Source of the DNA: Natronorubrum bangense
Lineage (GTDB): Archaea; Halobacteriota; Halobacteria; Halobacteriales; Natrialbaceae
DNA length: 64,000 nucleotides
Reading direction: 5' to 3'
Assembly (NCBI RefSeq): GCF_004799645.1
Contig: NZ_CP031306.1
Coordinates: 372,001-436,000 of the forward strand
In this document: positions 28,548 through 37,489 of the stretch, piece by piece
How positions within the stretch are numbered: the first letter of the stretch is position 1
How the letters are laid out: each line of letters starts with the position of its first letter
The notes under the pieces: model-generated
What the model was told of the DNA's origin: nothing
Database searches by the model: none
What the model saw: only the letters and a program-made list of their open reading frames with translations
Made by a program: the position numbers and the translations under genes

Positions 28548-28666
28548 TGTGAAACGTCTCTATAATCACTTATACTTGATTTTCTTGTAAAGGTTCGGAT
28601 TAAAATCGGTGGAATATCCTGCCGTGCTGTTCTTGGTAGTTGGCGTTATCAAGTGACGGCGCGTAT

Positions 28667-28686
28667 CCACGGCCTGAAGACCGTGG
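28667..28686 (+). repeat. IS1341-type end hairpin
   Basis: CCACGG-C-CT-GA-AG-A-CCGTGG has the same CT-GA-AG tip as the hairpins at 31422, 46989 and 48422 but a different stem. It probably belongs to the element represented by the TnpB fragment at 27927 or to a separate lost one. Confidence 0.6.
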
Positions 28687-28739
28687 TATTGCGCCTGCCC
28701 CTCGTATAATAAAAAAGATCGGTCGGTCAACCTGTGCCG

Positions 28740-30617
28740 TTAGCCGATCACGACGGACATCAGGGTGTCGACTGCGGCGCCGATGTTCGAGGTCACGCTG
28801 TTACGCTCGATGCTGTCGGAGCTGTTGTCGATGTTCGAGTTTGAGCTGGAGCCGCCGTGGCCACAGTTGGTGTCGTAGGACTCTTGGAAGCTACTGTCGT
28901 CAACTGAACTCTCGAAGCTGGCGCGCTCGGAGTCAGTGTCGGAGTCACTTCGGGTGCTGTCCCGTTGGTCGACATCGTGGTCACTGTCGCTCTGGTCGAG
29001 GCTGCTGTCGGACGCGCTGTCGTCGGCACTCTCGGAGCGGTCGGACTGGCTGGTGTCAGAGGCGCTGTCCTGATCGTTGCTGGACTCGCTTTCGACGTCA
29101 GTAATGTCGATCGTGTCGGAGCCAGTATCACTGTCACTGTCGGTGTCGAGTGCGGAGTCGCTGCTCTCGCTGCGATCGTTCTCGCTCAGGTCGCTCTCGT
29201 CAGTGAGCGTGCTCTGGTCGGTCTCGCTGTAGGTACGGTCACTCGAGACTTCGCTCTCGTCGTTTGCGCTGCTACTGCGTTCGGTATCGTTGTCCGTGCT
29301 GTCTAGGCTACTGTCTTGTTGGTCACTCTGTGAGTCGCTGCTGTTGCTGTCGCTTTGATCGCTGTCGGAGTCGCTGGTGGTCAGATCGCTGTCAGCACTG
29401 CTCGCGTCGCGGTCGCTTTCGTCGAACGCGCTCTCGGAGCCTTGACGGTCGCTCTGGCTCGAGTCAAAGTCAGATTCGTCGAAGGCGCTCGTGTCGCTGT
29501 CGCTGTCGGAGCTCGAGCGGTCGCTCTGGGTGCGGTCGCTCTGGCTTGCGTCACGGTCGCTCTCGTCGAAGGCGCTCTCGCTCACGCTACGGTCGCTGGC
29601 GCTCGCGTCACTATCGCTCTGGGCGCTCTTGTCAGCGTCGGAGTCGCTGTCGCTGTCAGTTCGATCGAAGCTGTCGCGGTCTTGGACACCACGGTCGACC
29701 GAGTCACTCTCGTCGTGTTCGGATGCGCTCGAGCTGTCGGAGCTGTCGCTCTCGTCAGAGTCGTGCTCGTCGGAGTCGCTCTCATCCTCGTCACGGTCGT
29801 GGTCGCTCACGTCGCGTTCGCTCGCATCGCGGTCCGATTCGTCGAAGGTGCTCTCGTCGAGGTCGCTTCGGCTGTCGCTCTCGTCGACGGAACTCGAGTT
29901 GGACTCGCTCACGTCGACGTCAGTGTCGTCGTAATCGATGTCGCTCGCATTCGAGTCGCGCTCGCTTGCATCGGAGACGCTGTCGCTCTCGTCTGTGTCA
30001 CTCGAACTGTCGCTTGCACTCGAGTCAGAGTCGTCGGCAGCACTGTCGTTCGCACTCGAGTCGGTCTCGCTGAGCGTGCTGTCTTGGTCGGACTCGCTGT
30101 CCTCGCGGTCGCTGACGTCACGGTCGAGGTCGCTTTCATCCTCGTTGATTTCGACATTCGTGTCGTCGGCCACGCTTTCGCTGACGTCACGGGTACTGTC
30201 GTCGATATCGCTGACATCGCGCTCGGTGCTCGAGTCGGACTGTTCGTCGCGGTCGTTCATTTCGACAGAGCTACCGTCACGATCAACGTCCGAATCACTC
30301 GAACTGTCGCGGTCGCTCTGATTGAGATCGGTTTCGTCTGCGGCACTCGAACTGTCGCTCGCGCTGTCGCTCGAACTCAGATCGGAATCACTCGAACTCT
30401 CTCGGAGATCGCTACTCGATCGATCCCGCTCGCTACTACTGTCACTCTCACTGTCTTCGTCCTCGTCGAGCGATGACGTACTGTCGTCTGTGTGTTCGCC
30501 TTCATCACATCGATCGTTCATTTGCATGTTGACGCCGGTCTGGGCTGCTGCTAGCCCGCCCGCTCCAGACAACACCAAGAGGCCAATCATTGTGAAAATT
30601 GCTATTTTCTGTAACAT
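28740..30617 (-). CDS. Secreted Ser/Asp-repeat protein 1
   Basis: This 625-residue protein has a Sec signal peptide (residues about 1-25, MLQKIAIFTMIGLLVLSG). A long low-complexity domain made almost wholly of Ser and Asp with Arg and Glu (SDSDS, SERD, SDRD) follows, then a short hydrophobic tail (SNIGAAVDTLMSVVIG). Semi-regular repeats carry a Phe, as in SAFDESDRDAS, three to four times between about 260 and 430. It has only two cysteines, C37 (DRCDEGEH) and C585 (NCGHGG), bracketing the repeat domain. It should be an extended, extremely acidic exported polymer-like protein. I know no family with this layout. Two paralogues follow at 32555 and 34631. The later Met (30617) was chosen because the signal peptide starts there. 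Confidence 0.75.
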   Translation of the reverse strand: MLQKIAIFTMIGLLVLSGAGGLAAAQTGVNMQMNDRCDEGEHTDDSTSSLDEDEDSESDSSSERDRSSSDLRESSSDSDLSSSDSASDSSSAADETDLNQSDRDSSSDSDVDRDGSSVEMNDRDEQSDSSTERDVSDIDDSTRDVSESVADDTNVEINEDESDLDRDVSDREDSESDQDSTLSETDSSANDSAADDSDSSASDSSSDTDESDSVSDASERDSNASDIDYDDTDVDVSESNSSSVDESDSRSDLDESTFDESDRDASERDVSDHDRDEDESDSDEHDSDESDSSDSSSASEHDESDSVDRGVQDRDSFDRTDSDSDSDADKSAQSDSDASASDRSVSESAFDESDRDASQSDRTQSDRSSSDSDSDTSAFDESDFDSSQSDRQGSESAFDESDRDASSADSDLTTSDSDSDQSDSNSSDSQSDQQDSSLDSTDNDTERSSSANDESEVSSDRTYSETDQSTLTDESDLSENDRSESSDSALDTDSDSDTGSDTIDITDVESESSNDQDSASDTSQSDRSESADDSASDSSLDQSDSDHDVDQRDSTRSDSDTDSERASFESSVDDSSFQESYDTNCGHGGSSSNSNIDNSSDSIERNSVTSNIGAAVDTLMSVVIG

Positions 30618-30642
30618 TCGTTTCTCTAACCCTGTACCGAAG

Positions 30643-30706
30643 GTCACTGCTCTCTCCGCCAGAGGTGTTTAAAAACCGGAGACGAAGCCACGGGGAGATA
30701 CGGGTC
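30643..30706 (-). promoter_or_regulatory. Conserved promoter region of Ser/Asp protein 1
   Basis: About 64 bp match the region upstream of protein 2 (34441-34504), including GACGAAGCCACGGGGAGATA on the plus strand and a TTTTTAAA TATA-like core (30668-30675). Conservation of this non-coding block suggests shared control. Confidence 0.55.
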
Positions 30707-30764
30707 AGATAGCGTCTCCTCGGACTGATCAACCCACGAACGGTCCATCTTCGATTCCACGTAT

Positions 30765-31341
30765 TTAGGCGGGACAGGGCGCTAACGCAGGTTTCTTGAG
30801 GATGTCGGCGTCGTCAGTTTTGAGTCCGAAGGAGATGAACCACTCGCCGGTCGGCTCTTCTTTCATGGAGGCTTCAACGGAGATGTCGCGGTGGTAGTGG
30901 ATACGGAGGTCTCCGGTTTTGGAGAGCCAGCGTGTCGCGTGTCGGCCACTCGTGTTTTTGAGTGCGAAGCCTGACCGCGAGTATGTCATATTATGGAGTT
31001 CTCTCGGCAATTTTATTTGCGTTTCCCGACTTCGTTTCCGTTTTGATTCTGTTCGGAAAGTACATCAATATTCTAGTAGAAACGGGCGACGGTTCGTTAC
31101 AGAGCCTTCGAATTGACTTCCGAAAAGATGGAAAATTCGTCTTTCCAACCGGGAAGTCTGTAGTGATGTTTGTATGCGGAGACAATGTCGTCGGCATCCA
31201 CGTTTTCGTATTCGTACGAAGTGTAGTTGTACGCTTGGCGATGAACGTCGATGTGGTAATCCAGTTCAGCCGCCACCTCTTGTGTCGGGTGGGCAGGGTA
31301 GCGGTGACTGTACTCCATCGCTTTCTGATGGTTTGGGACAT
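30765..31341 (-). pseudogene. IS1341-type TnpB, frameshifted and deleted
   Basis: The N-terminal part starts at the ATG at 31341 (MSQTIRK). A one-base deletion then shifts the frame before MEYSHRYPAHPTQEVAAELD, and the frame stops at 31097. After a gap the middle part (GRHATRWLSKTGDLRIHYHR, then EPTGEWFISFGLKT) remains at 30765-31010. The RuvC catalytic region is absent. The fragment belongs to a different TnpB subgroup from the intact ones in this window. Confidence 0.75.
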
Positions 31342-31410
31342 ATTTATATAATGACCTTTACAACGGCCTATCGGATTCAACCCCCCTGGGAATTCTCCGA
31401 TATCGCTTTT

Positions 31411-31439
31411 GACATCCTCCACACGACTGAAGTCGTGGG
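31411..31439 (+). repeat. IS1341-type end hairpin
   Basis: GACATCCTCCACACGACT-GA-AGTCGTGGG has a seven-bp stem plus flanks. It is nearly identical to the sequence at 46978-47006. It probably marks an end of the broken element at 30765-31341. Confidence 0.65.
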
Positions 31440-31521
31440 CTTTCTCTTCGGTGTTCTGTAAATCTCCCAACCAAGCAAGCGTCGGCGTGGGGAAGCCACG
31501 CCTTTCAGGCGCTGGAAAATA

Positions 31522-31677
31522 TCACTCAGTCGACGGTTCATCTGTATCGAACCCTGCCATCAAGAGTCCGAGGACTTCCGGATTGCTCAGTTCGTAGCCC
31601 ATTTGTTCGGTTAACTCGAGTTTGACTGCTTCGAACCGTTGAGCCTTTGATCCGTGCAGTTTGATGTGTGTCGTCAT
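31522..31677 (-). CDS. Small probable DNA-binding protein (paralogue of 38749)
   Basis: This 51-residue reading frame is too short for usual gene finders. It reads MTTHIKLHGSKAQRFEAVK, then a helical middle and SNPEVLGLLMAGFDTDE. The protein from 38749-38925 shares the pattern MT-x-HIKL-x-GSK, then RFE, GYE and SNPEV-x-GL-x-MA. The beta strand followed by two helices resembles a ribbon-helix-helix DNA-binding fold. No function is known to me. It lies between broken transposons and the Ser/Asp genes. Confidence 0.6.
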   Translation of the reverse strand: MTTHIKLHGSKAQRFEAVKLELTEQMGYELSNPEVLGLLMAGFDTDEPSTE

Positions 31678-32149
31678 AGGATCTGCCAGTGAGCGTTTTG
31701 TACGCTCAATTCGTTTTTGGCGATGCGATCGATGCGTTCAATCACGCGGATTCGTTCCACTCTTGATCGGCGTGAGCACGACGTATTTTCATTTCTCTGG
31801 CGATCACGTGTGCGTATCCGGAGACGATACACCCCGTTCTGCAAAAGTGTTTCCAAGCCTCTTGTTCGTCGTCACGGGGTTGTCTTCCAGGTCGTGTTTG
31901 GAGTTGCTGGTTCATCATAGGGATCTTTTGGACACGGCTCTGACCGTTCGTGTCATCGAATGAAGCGGCTACGTCGAACCTAAACCCCGGTCGAAGCAAG
32001 GGAGTTTATCGGGAGGACATGGAACTATTCGGCTACGAATACGTTCGGGTAGCGGACTACACCATTGAGTTGTACCCAACAGCAGGGACGAATACCTTCT
32101 TGTTTGATTGATGCTCGCGTGGTATCCCCCACCGTGCTGTCCTCGATGG
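31678..32149. other. Region without a supported gene
   Basis: Several short frames exist, for example a minus-strand one with REMKIRRAHADQEW near 31760 and a plus-strand 30-codon one at 32019-32111. None matches anything I recognise and none is conserved elsewhere in the window. Confidence 0.4.
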
Positions 32150-32175
32150 GTATAGTAGCCACTGACCGTCACACG
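32150..32175 (+). repeat. Short repeat shared with 62063-62088
   Basis: TATAGTAGCCACTGACCGTC here recurs exactly from 62064. In both places it precedes sequence for a Cys-rich protein start (CDRCVHRFSCYHS here, CNRCATSFCCYYR at 62 kb). TATAGTA may serve as the TATA element of this small gene family. Confidence 0.5.
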
Positions 32176-32253
32176 ACAGGAGCGTGGTTCGGAACGACCA
32201 TGAGCGAACGAAGTGAGTGAGAACCGCGGAAAGCGAACGGGGAGAAACGACCC

Positions 32254-32538
32254 GTGAGCGAGGACTCGAACGAAAACCGCGGACAGTGCGATCGGTGTGT
32301 ACATCGGTTCAGTTGTTACCATTCCGGGCGGCGTGGCTCTGGTAAATCACTAGACTGCGGCGACTTACCGTGGAGAATCACGTCGCTCGAGGCGTCACAC
32401 TGGAAGAATCGTGACTGCACCCGTGAGGAATCCGGCGATGACGAACCGATTGACCGATTCCTGGAAGACAGCGAGACACTACATCCTGACACAGTATATC
32501 CATTCGCTAAATTCGGTCGCGTGAAAAAGAGCGGATGA
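32254..32538 (+). CDS. Small Cys-rich hypothetical protein, most complete copy of a dispersed family
   Basis: This 94-residue protein starts with a GTG. It has a Cys-rich N-terminus (QCDRCVHRFSCYHS), a central motif DLPWRITSLEASHWKNRDC and an acidic helical part (DDEPIDRFLED), ending in FAKFGRVKKSG. The four-cysteine start suggests a small zinc-binding domain. Fragments of the same protein lie at 12150-12266 (minus), 61193-61330 and 62063-62190, so the gene family spreads or decays together with transposon-rich segments. The function is unknown. Confidence 0.55.
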   Translation: MSEDSNENRGQCDRCVHRFSCYHSGRRGSGKSLDCGDLPWRITSLEASHWKNRDCTREESGDDEPIDRFLEDSETLHPDTVYPFAKFGRVKKSG

Positions 32539-32554
32539 TTCTGCAATCGGGTCT

Positions 32555-34417
32555 CTAGACGCCGATGGCGGACAGGAGGTTACCGACTGCTGTGCCGATG
32601 TTCGAGGATATGCCGGATCGCTCGATGTTGTCGGAGCTGCTGTCGCTGTTCGAACTGGAGTCGCCGTGGCCACAGTTGGAGTCGTAGGATTCTTCGAAGC
32701 TACTCTCGTCGCTCGAACTCTCGAAGCTGGCGCGTTCGGAGTCGGTGTCGGAGTCGCTCCGGGTGCTGTCCCGCTGGTCCACATCGTGGTCGCTGTCGCT
32801 CTCGTTGAGGGTGCTCTCGGACTCGCTGTCGTCGGCGCTCTCGCTGCGGTCGGACTCGCTGCGGTCGGACTGGCTGTCTCGGTCGCTGCTCGATTGGCTC
32901 TCGACGTCGTTTTGTTCGACGGTGTCGGTGCCAGTGTCACTCTCACTGTCGGTATCGAGTGCCGAGTCGCTGTGCTTGCTGCGGTCGGTCTCGCTCGCGT
33001 CGCTCTTGTCAGTGGTCGTGCTCTGGTCGTTCTCGCTGTAGGTACGGTCACTCGAGACTTCGCTCTCGTCGTTTGCGCTGCTACTGCGTTCGGTGTCGTT
33101 GTCGGTGGTGTCTAGGCTGGTGTCTTGTTGGTCACTCTGAGCTTCGCTGCTGTCGCTCATGCTCTCTTCGCTGTCGGACGTGCTTTCGGTCCGATCGCTG
33201 TCGGCACTGCTTGCGTCGCGGTCGCTCTCGTCGAGGGAACTCTCGGAGCCCTGACGATCGCTCTGGCTCGCGTCGAATGCGGACTCGTCGCTTTCACTGC
33301 GGTCGCTGTCAGCGTCGGAGCTGGTGCGGTCGCTCTGGGTGCGGTCGCTCTCGAGTTCGTCACGGTCGCTCTGTTCGAAGGCGCTCTCGCTGACGCTGCG
33401 GTCGCTCTCGCTCGCGTCGAAGCTACTCGCTTCGCTCTCCTCGGCGTCGGAGTCAGAGTCGCTGTCGATGCGGTCGAAGCTGTCGCGGTCGTTCGCGCCA
33501 CGGTCGACTTCGTCACGCTCGTCGGTCGAGGAGTCACTCTCGCTCTCGGAACTCTCGCTTTCGTCGCTTGCGCTTTCGTCGCTGTCGCTCTCGTCGAGGT
33601 CGTGGTCCTGATCGCTGACGTCGCTGGCACTCTCGGAGCGCTCACTCTCGTCGAAGGCGCTCTCGTCGAGATCGCTTCGAGTGTCGCTCTCGTCGACGGA
33701 ACTCGAGTCGGACTCGCTGACGTCGACATCGGAGTCGTCGTGATCGACGACGTCCTCGCTGCGGTCGCTTGCGCTCTCGTCGGACGTGCTGTCACTCTCT
33801 GCGAGGTCGCTCGCGCTGTCGCTTGCGCTCGCGTCGCTCGCGTCGGCGCTGCTGTCGCTCGCACTCGAGTCGGTCTCGCTGTGTGTGCTGTCGCGGTCGG
33901 CCTCGCTGTCCTCGCGGTCGCTGACGTCACGGTCGAGATCGCTCTCGTCTTCGTCGATCTGGACGTCCGTGTCGTCAACCGCGCTCTCGCTCACGTCGCG
34001 GTCGCTCACGTCGACATCGTTGACGTCACGCTCGCTGCTCGAGTCGGACTGTTCGTTGCGGTCGTTCACTTCGAGGGAACTCCCGTCACGGTCAGAGTCG
34101 GAGTCGCTCGCGCTGTCGCGCTCGCTAACGTCGACGTCGCTTGCGTCTGCGTCGCTTGAGCTGTCACTCACACTGTCACTTGTGCTCACGTCCGAATCGC
34201 TCGAACTCTCTCGGAGGTCGCTGCTGGATCGATCCCGCTCGCTACTACTGTCGCTCTCGGATTCTTCGTCCTCGTCGAACGACGATGTATCGTCGTCGAC
34301 GTGTTCCCCTTCGTCACACCGATCGGTTACCTGCGCTCCTGCCACGCCGCTTGCGCCGGCCGCGCCGGCCAGCAGCAACAGGCCGATCATTGTGAGGACT
34401 GTTAGTTTCTGTATCAT
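32555..34417 (-). CDS. Secreted Ser/Asp-repeat protein 2
   Basis: This 620-residue protein has the same architecture as protein 1. A Sec signal (MIQKLTVLTMIGLLLLAG) comes first, then C34 in DRCDEGEH, about 547 residues of Ser/Asp repeats, C582 in NCGHGD and the tail SSNIGTAVGNLLSAIGV. The ends are very similar to protein 1 while the repeat region has diverged. The distance between the two cysteines is the same (548 positions). The repeat has more Glu and Ala (SESAFEQSDRDELESDR). It is probably exported and unfolded or extended, possibly a surface or matrix protein in high salt (inference). The start follows the signal peptide and the conserved upstream block. Confidence 0.75.
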   Translation of the reverse strand: MIQKLTVLTMIGLLLLAGAAGASGVAGAQVTDRCDEGEHVDDDTSSFDEDEESESDSSSERDRSSSDLRESSSDSDVSTSDSVSDSSSDADASDVDVSERDSASDSDSDRDGSSLEVNDRNEQSDSSSERDVNDVDVSDRDVSESAVDDTDVQIDEDESDLDRDVSDREDSEADRDSTHSETDSSASDSSADASDASASDSASDLAESDSTSDESASDRSEDVVDHDDSDVDVSESDSSSVDESDTRSDLDESAFDESERSESASDVSDQDHDLDESDSDESASDESESSESESDSSTDERDEVDRGANDRDSFDRIDSDSDSDAEESEASSFDASESDRSVSESAFEQSDRDELESDRTQSDRTSSDADSDRSESDESAFDASQSDRQGSESSLDESDRDASSADSDRTESTSDSEESMSDSSEAQSDQQDTSLDTTDNDTERSSSANDESEVSSDRTYSENDQSTTTDKSDASETDRSKHSDSALDTDSESDTGTDTVEQNDVESQSSSDRDSQSDRSESDRSESADDSESESTLNESDSDHDVDQRDSTRSDSDTDSERASFESSSDESSFEESYDSNCGHGDSSSNSDSSSDNIERSGISSNIGTAVGNLLSAIGV

Positions 34418-34440
34418 ACTTTGCTCGAACCTATGCTGTA

Positions 34441-34504
34441 GGTCACTGCTTTCTCCGAGCAGGTATCTTAAAAATCTGAGACGAAGCCACGGGGAGATAC
34501 GGGA
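34441..34504 (-). promoter_or_regulatory. Conserved promoter region of Ser/Asp protein 2
   Basis: This block matches 30643-30706. An AT-rich TTTTTAAG core lies at 34468-34475 on the minus strand, about 55 bp before the ATG. Confidence 0.55.
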
Positions 34505-34630
34505 GAGATGTGGCATCTCGGGACCGATCTGCCCACGAACGGGCCGTCATCCGTCTGAGCGGTGGCTCGTGCAATCGATCCGTCAAAAAACCGCAGCCAC
34601 GGGCCGAACGGCGTTCGTTCGGTGTTCGTC

Positions 34631-36517
34631 TCACTCGAGTTTACTGACGTCGACGTCGAAGCTGCCGTCATCGTTCTCGACGAGGATGCCCTTGCGCTCG
34701 AGTTCGGCGGGGCTGTCGCCAGTGACGATCAGGCGTTCGGAGATCGTCTCACAGTCCGAGTCAGTCGTCTGTTCGCGTTCGGTCTGGTCGCGTTCGTTCT
34801 GGACGCGATCGCTCTCGGAGTCCGTCTCAGAGTCGCTGCGATCGCTATCTCGGGTCTCGAGGTCGCGTTCGCTCTCGGTGAGATCACGCTGGCTCTCACG
34901 TTCGCTCTCGTCGGACCGCTCGCTGCGGTCGCGCTCGCTGTCGTCACGGCTGCTGTCATGGTCACTGACCCGTTCGCGTTCAGTGTCGGTGTCTTCACGC
35001 GTGTCCGTCCCGGTGTCGTTCTCGCGTTCGCTCTCGCGTTCGGAGTCCGTAGACTCGCTGCGGTCGCGTTCACTCTCGTCGCGTTCGTCGGAGTGCGTAC
35101 TGCCGTCGCGCTCGCTACGGTCGCGCTCGCTGTCGCTACCGCGTTCGCTTCGGTCGCTCTCCGTGCGTTGGTTGTCGTTGTCGGTGGTGTCGAGTGTCCT
35201 GTCGCGGTGGTCGCTCGCGGATTCGCTACTGTCGCGTTCGAACTCCTCGGCGTCGAAGTCGCTCCGGGAACTGTCACGCTCCGCGCTGCTCGCGTCACGC
35301 TCGCTCTCGTCGAGTCCCTCCTCGCTTCCCTGTCGGGTCTCCTCGTGTTCGTCGAGGACCGACTCGAAGGTCTCGCCCAGGAACGACTCGCTGGTGAACT
35401 CGCTGCGGTCGCGTTCGGACCGATCAGCGTCGCGCTCGTCGCTTGCGCTGTCCGCGCTGTCCGATTCGCTCGCCTCGCTCTCGGCTTCGCGTGCCGTCTC
35501 CTCACTGGAGTCGGATTCGTCGTGTTCAGCCTCGTTGTCGGCGTCAGCGCGCTCGTGTGCGTCGCCATCGTCGTCGCGGTCGAACCGGTCTGCGTCGATC
35601 CGTTCCGACTCGCTCTCGCTGTCAGAGGTCGTGCTCTCGTCGCTCGAGGTGGCGTCGCGGTCGCTGTCGCGCTCGTCACTGTCGCTCGCGCTGGCATCGC
35701 GTTCGCTCACGTCCGAGCGACTCTCGTCGAGGTCACGGTCGTCGGCGCCACGCTCGCTGTCAGCCGATTCGACGTCGCTGCGGTCATGCTCGCTCGTGTC
35801 GCGCTCCGCGTCGTCGTAGTCGACACCGAACTGACTGCGGTCGCGCTCGCTGTCGTCGGTGGAGTTGGTACGCTCGTCTGCGTCGCTCGCACGCTCGTTC
35901 GCACCAGCCTCGCTCTCCGCAGCGTCGCTGTCGCTTGCACTCGAGTCGGTCTCACTGTGCGTACTATCGGCGTCGGACTCAGCCGCGTCGCTTTGAGTGG
36001 TATCGCGTTCGCTGTCGCTTGCGCTTTCGTCGATCTCGACATCCGTGTCGTCGACCTCACTCTCGTTGACGGTGCGGTCGTGCTCGTCGACGTCGCGGAC
36101 ATCGCGCTCGCTGGTCGCGTCGCGCTGTTCGTCGCGGTCGTTGACTTCGGACTCGCTTCCGTCACGGTCGTACTCGCTGTCGTGACTGCTGTCGCGCTCG
36201 CTCGTGTCGCGGTCGCTCTCGTCGAGTGCGCTCGAGCTGTCGCGTTCGCTGTCGCGCTCGCTGACATCGCGGTCACGTTCGTTCTCTCGGTGATCGTTAT
36301 TCGATCGATCACGGTCGCTCTCGCTTTGACTCTCGCTCTCCTCGAGTTCATTCGTAACGTCGAGGGTTTCGTCTAAGTGTTCAGTCACGTCACACCGCTC
36401 GTCATCTAACGAGTAGACGACGGTCTGGTCACCGTTGGAGACGCCGCCAGTCGCAGCGACGACGCCAGCCAACACCAGGAGGGCGGCCAACGTGAGGACA
36501 CCAATGTTACTCACCAT
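34631..36517 (-). CDS. Secreted Ser/Asp/Arg/Glu-repeat protein 3
   Basis: This 628-residue, more diverged paralogue has a Sec signal (SNIGVLTLAALLVLAG), then C42 in ERCDVTEHLDE, a long repeat domain and C589 in DSDCETIS. The repeat is richer in Arg and Glu (SERDR, SDRDR), giving mixed charge rather than pure Asp. The C-terminus is different: RLIVTGDSPAELERKGIL and a short acidic end, without the hydrophobic tail of proteins 1 and 2. The motif RCD-x2-EH is common to all three, and the cysteine distance is again 547. No close named family is known to me. It sits directly upstream of protein 2 on the same strand but does not share its promoter block. Confidence 0.72.
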   Translation of the reverse strand: MVSNIGVLTLAALLVLAGVVAATGGVSNGDQTVVYSLDDERCDVTEHLDETLDVTNELEESESQSESDRDRSNNDHRENERDRDVSERDSERDSSSALDESDRDTSERDSSHDSEYDRDGSESEVNDRDEQRDATSERDVRDVDEHDRTVNESEVDDTDVEIDESASDSERDTTQSDAAESDADSTHSETDSSASDSDAAESEAGANERASDADERTNSTDDSERDRSQFGVDYDDAERDTSEHDRSDVESADSERGADDRDLDESRSDVSERDASASDSDERDSDRDATSSDESTTSDSESESERIDADRFDRDDDGDAHERADADNEAEHDESDSSEETAREAESEASESDSADSASDERDADRSERDRSEFTSESFLGETFESVLDEHEETRQGSEEGLDESERDASSAERDSSRSDFDAEEFERDSSESASDHRDRTLDTTDNDNQRTESDRSERGSDSERDRSERDGSTHSDERDESERDRSESTDSERESERENDTGTDTREDTDTERERVSDHDSSRDDSERDRSERSDESERESQRDLTESERDLETRDSDRSDSETDSESDRVQNERDQTEREQTTDSDCETISERLIVTGDSPAELERKGILVENDDGSFDVDVSKLE

Positions 36518-36679
36518 ATTTTCTTTCCAATATCTAGTATACCCGTCACGTTCAGCGCGGATAGTTCGCTAGACTATACGTTCTTCAGCACTGCCCATCA
36601 AAAGGGGACGACGAAGGGTAGAGAAGAACCGGGTCGAACGCCGGTCGGTGTGGACGATTAACATGGACTCGAGCAGCAA

Positions 36680-37312
36680 TCAGCCACCCGATGTGACGAC
36701 GATTTCGACGTGGTCTCCGGCCCCATCGGCGGCATCGTCGACCGACTCGACGCCTTCAAGGATGTACTCCTGGGGGTCGACGTCCTCACCGTTGACGGTG
36801 ACCGAAACAGTGTCGCCATCGGCCTCGTCGAACGTTTGGCCATCGATGGTGGCGCTCTCGGCAGTCACGTCCATATCGAGCGTCTCGAGTGCGTACTCAA
36901 TGGACACGTCCGCGCAGTGGGCATGCCAGATTTCGCCACCGTCGTGATCGTGAAAGTGGAAGCAATTATCGCGCTCGGTGAGTTCCGGGTCGTCGAACGC
37001 GACGACTGTATCGTCGTACTGGACGGTCAGTGTCCCGTGTTCGTGTATCGGAGCCGACGGATCAGGTTGGATGGCGGCGGAACTGGCGGCCGTACCGGGA
37101 CCGAGAAACACCGCCGCGTACCCGATCACGAAGAGGACGAGGACGACCCCAGCGCCAGCGTAGAGTAGCAGGGACCGACGGTTCGATTCGTCTTCCGTGA
37201 GGTCAACACGCCGTCTGTCGATCGCTGTCAGTTCGTCGGCGTGTACTCGCTCGAGGTGGCCGCCGTACTTATCGTCGGGAACGGAGTCGTCGCAGTAGGG
37301 GCAGGTTGTCAT
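36680..37312 (-). CDS. Membrane protein with N-terminal zinc finger and His-rich outer domain
   Basis: The 210-residue protein starts with a C2H2-like finger (CPYCDDSVPDDKYGGHLERVH). It crosses the membrane once (about residues 49-70, LLLYAGAGVVLVLFVIG). It then exposes a domain with HEHGTL, CFHFHDHDG and EIWHAHC, dense in His and Cys, which looks suited to binding a metal such as copper or zinc. The C-terminal half resembles a ubiquitin-like beta fold. I recognise the type as a haloarchaeal conserved protein but know no function. It is divergent from the lipoprotein gene at 37490. Confidence 0.7.
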   Translation of the reverse strand: MTTCPYCDDSVPDDKYGGHLERVHADELTAIDRRRVDLTEDESNRRSLLLYAGAGVVLVLFVIGYAAVFLGPGTAASSAAIQPDPSAPIHEHGTLTVQYDDTVVAFDDPELTERDNCFHFHDHDGGEIWHAHCADVSIEYALETLDMDVTAESATIDGQTFDEADGDTVSVTVNGEDVDPQEYILEGVESVDDAADGAGDHVEIVVTSGG

Positions 37313-37489
37313 GGGCCTAGATACGAGACTGGGCCTCGAACGGGTATGAAGACCGGTCGAAGAAACGGGGTATCGAACGAGTTCGAACCGACAGGGCAGC
37401 GACGATCAAACGCCATTCCCCTCGTTTCTCCCCGGCCCGACGATACGTTTCACCCACTGTACTTGCCGATCCCTGACTGGTGTATCAGT

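Noticed and set aside
33786..35819. Plus-strand frame of 677 codons rich in Ser, Leu and Arg
   Set aside because: It spans the end of one Ser/Asp gene, its promoter and the next gene on the opposite strand, so it cannot be a real gene.
34562..36376. Long plus-strand frame of 604 codons, hydrophobic Val/Ala/Leu-rich, opposite Ser/Asp gene 3 (also 29355-30476 and 33125-34159)
   Set aside because: It is the shadow of GC-rich Ser/Asp/Arg codons read on the other strand. The same low-complexity pattern appears in every frame over the three genes, and only the minus-strand frames have signal peptides and conserved ends.
28740..36517. The trinucleotide-like repetition in this region as a CRISPR array or satellite DNA
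   Set aside because: There are no constant direct repeats with unique spacers. The repetition follows codons of an open reading frame.
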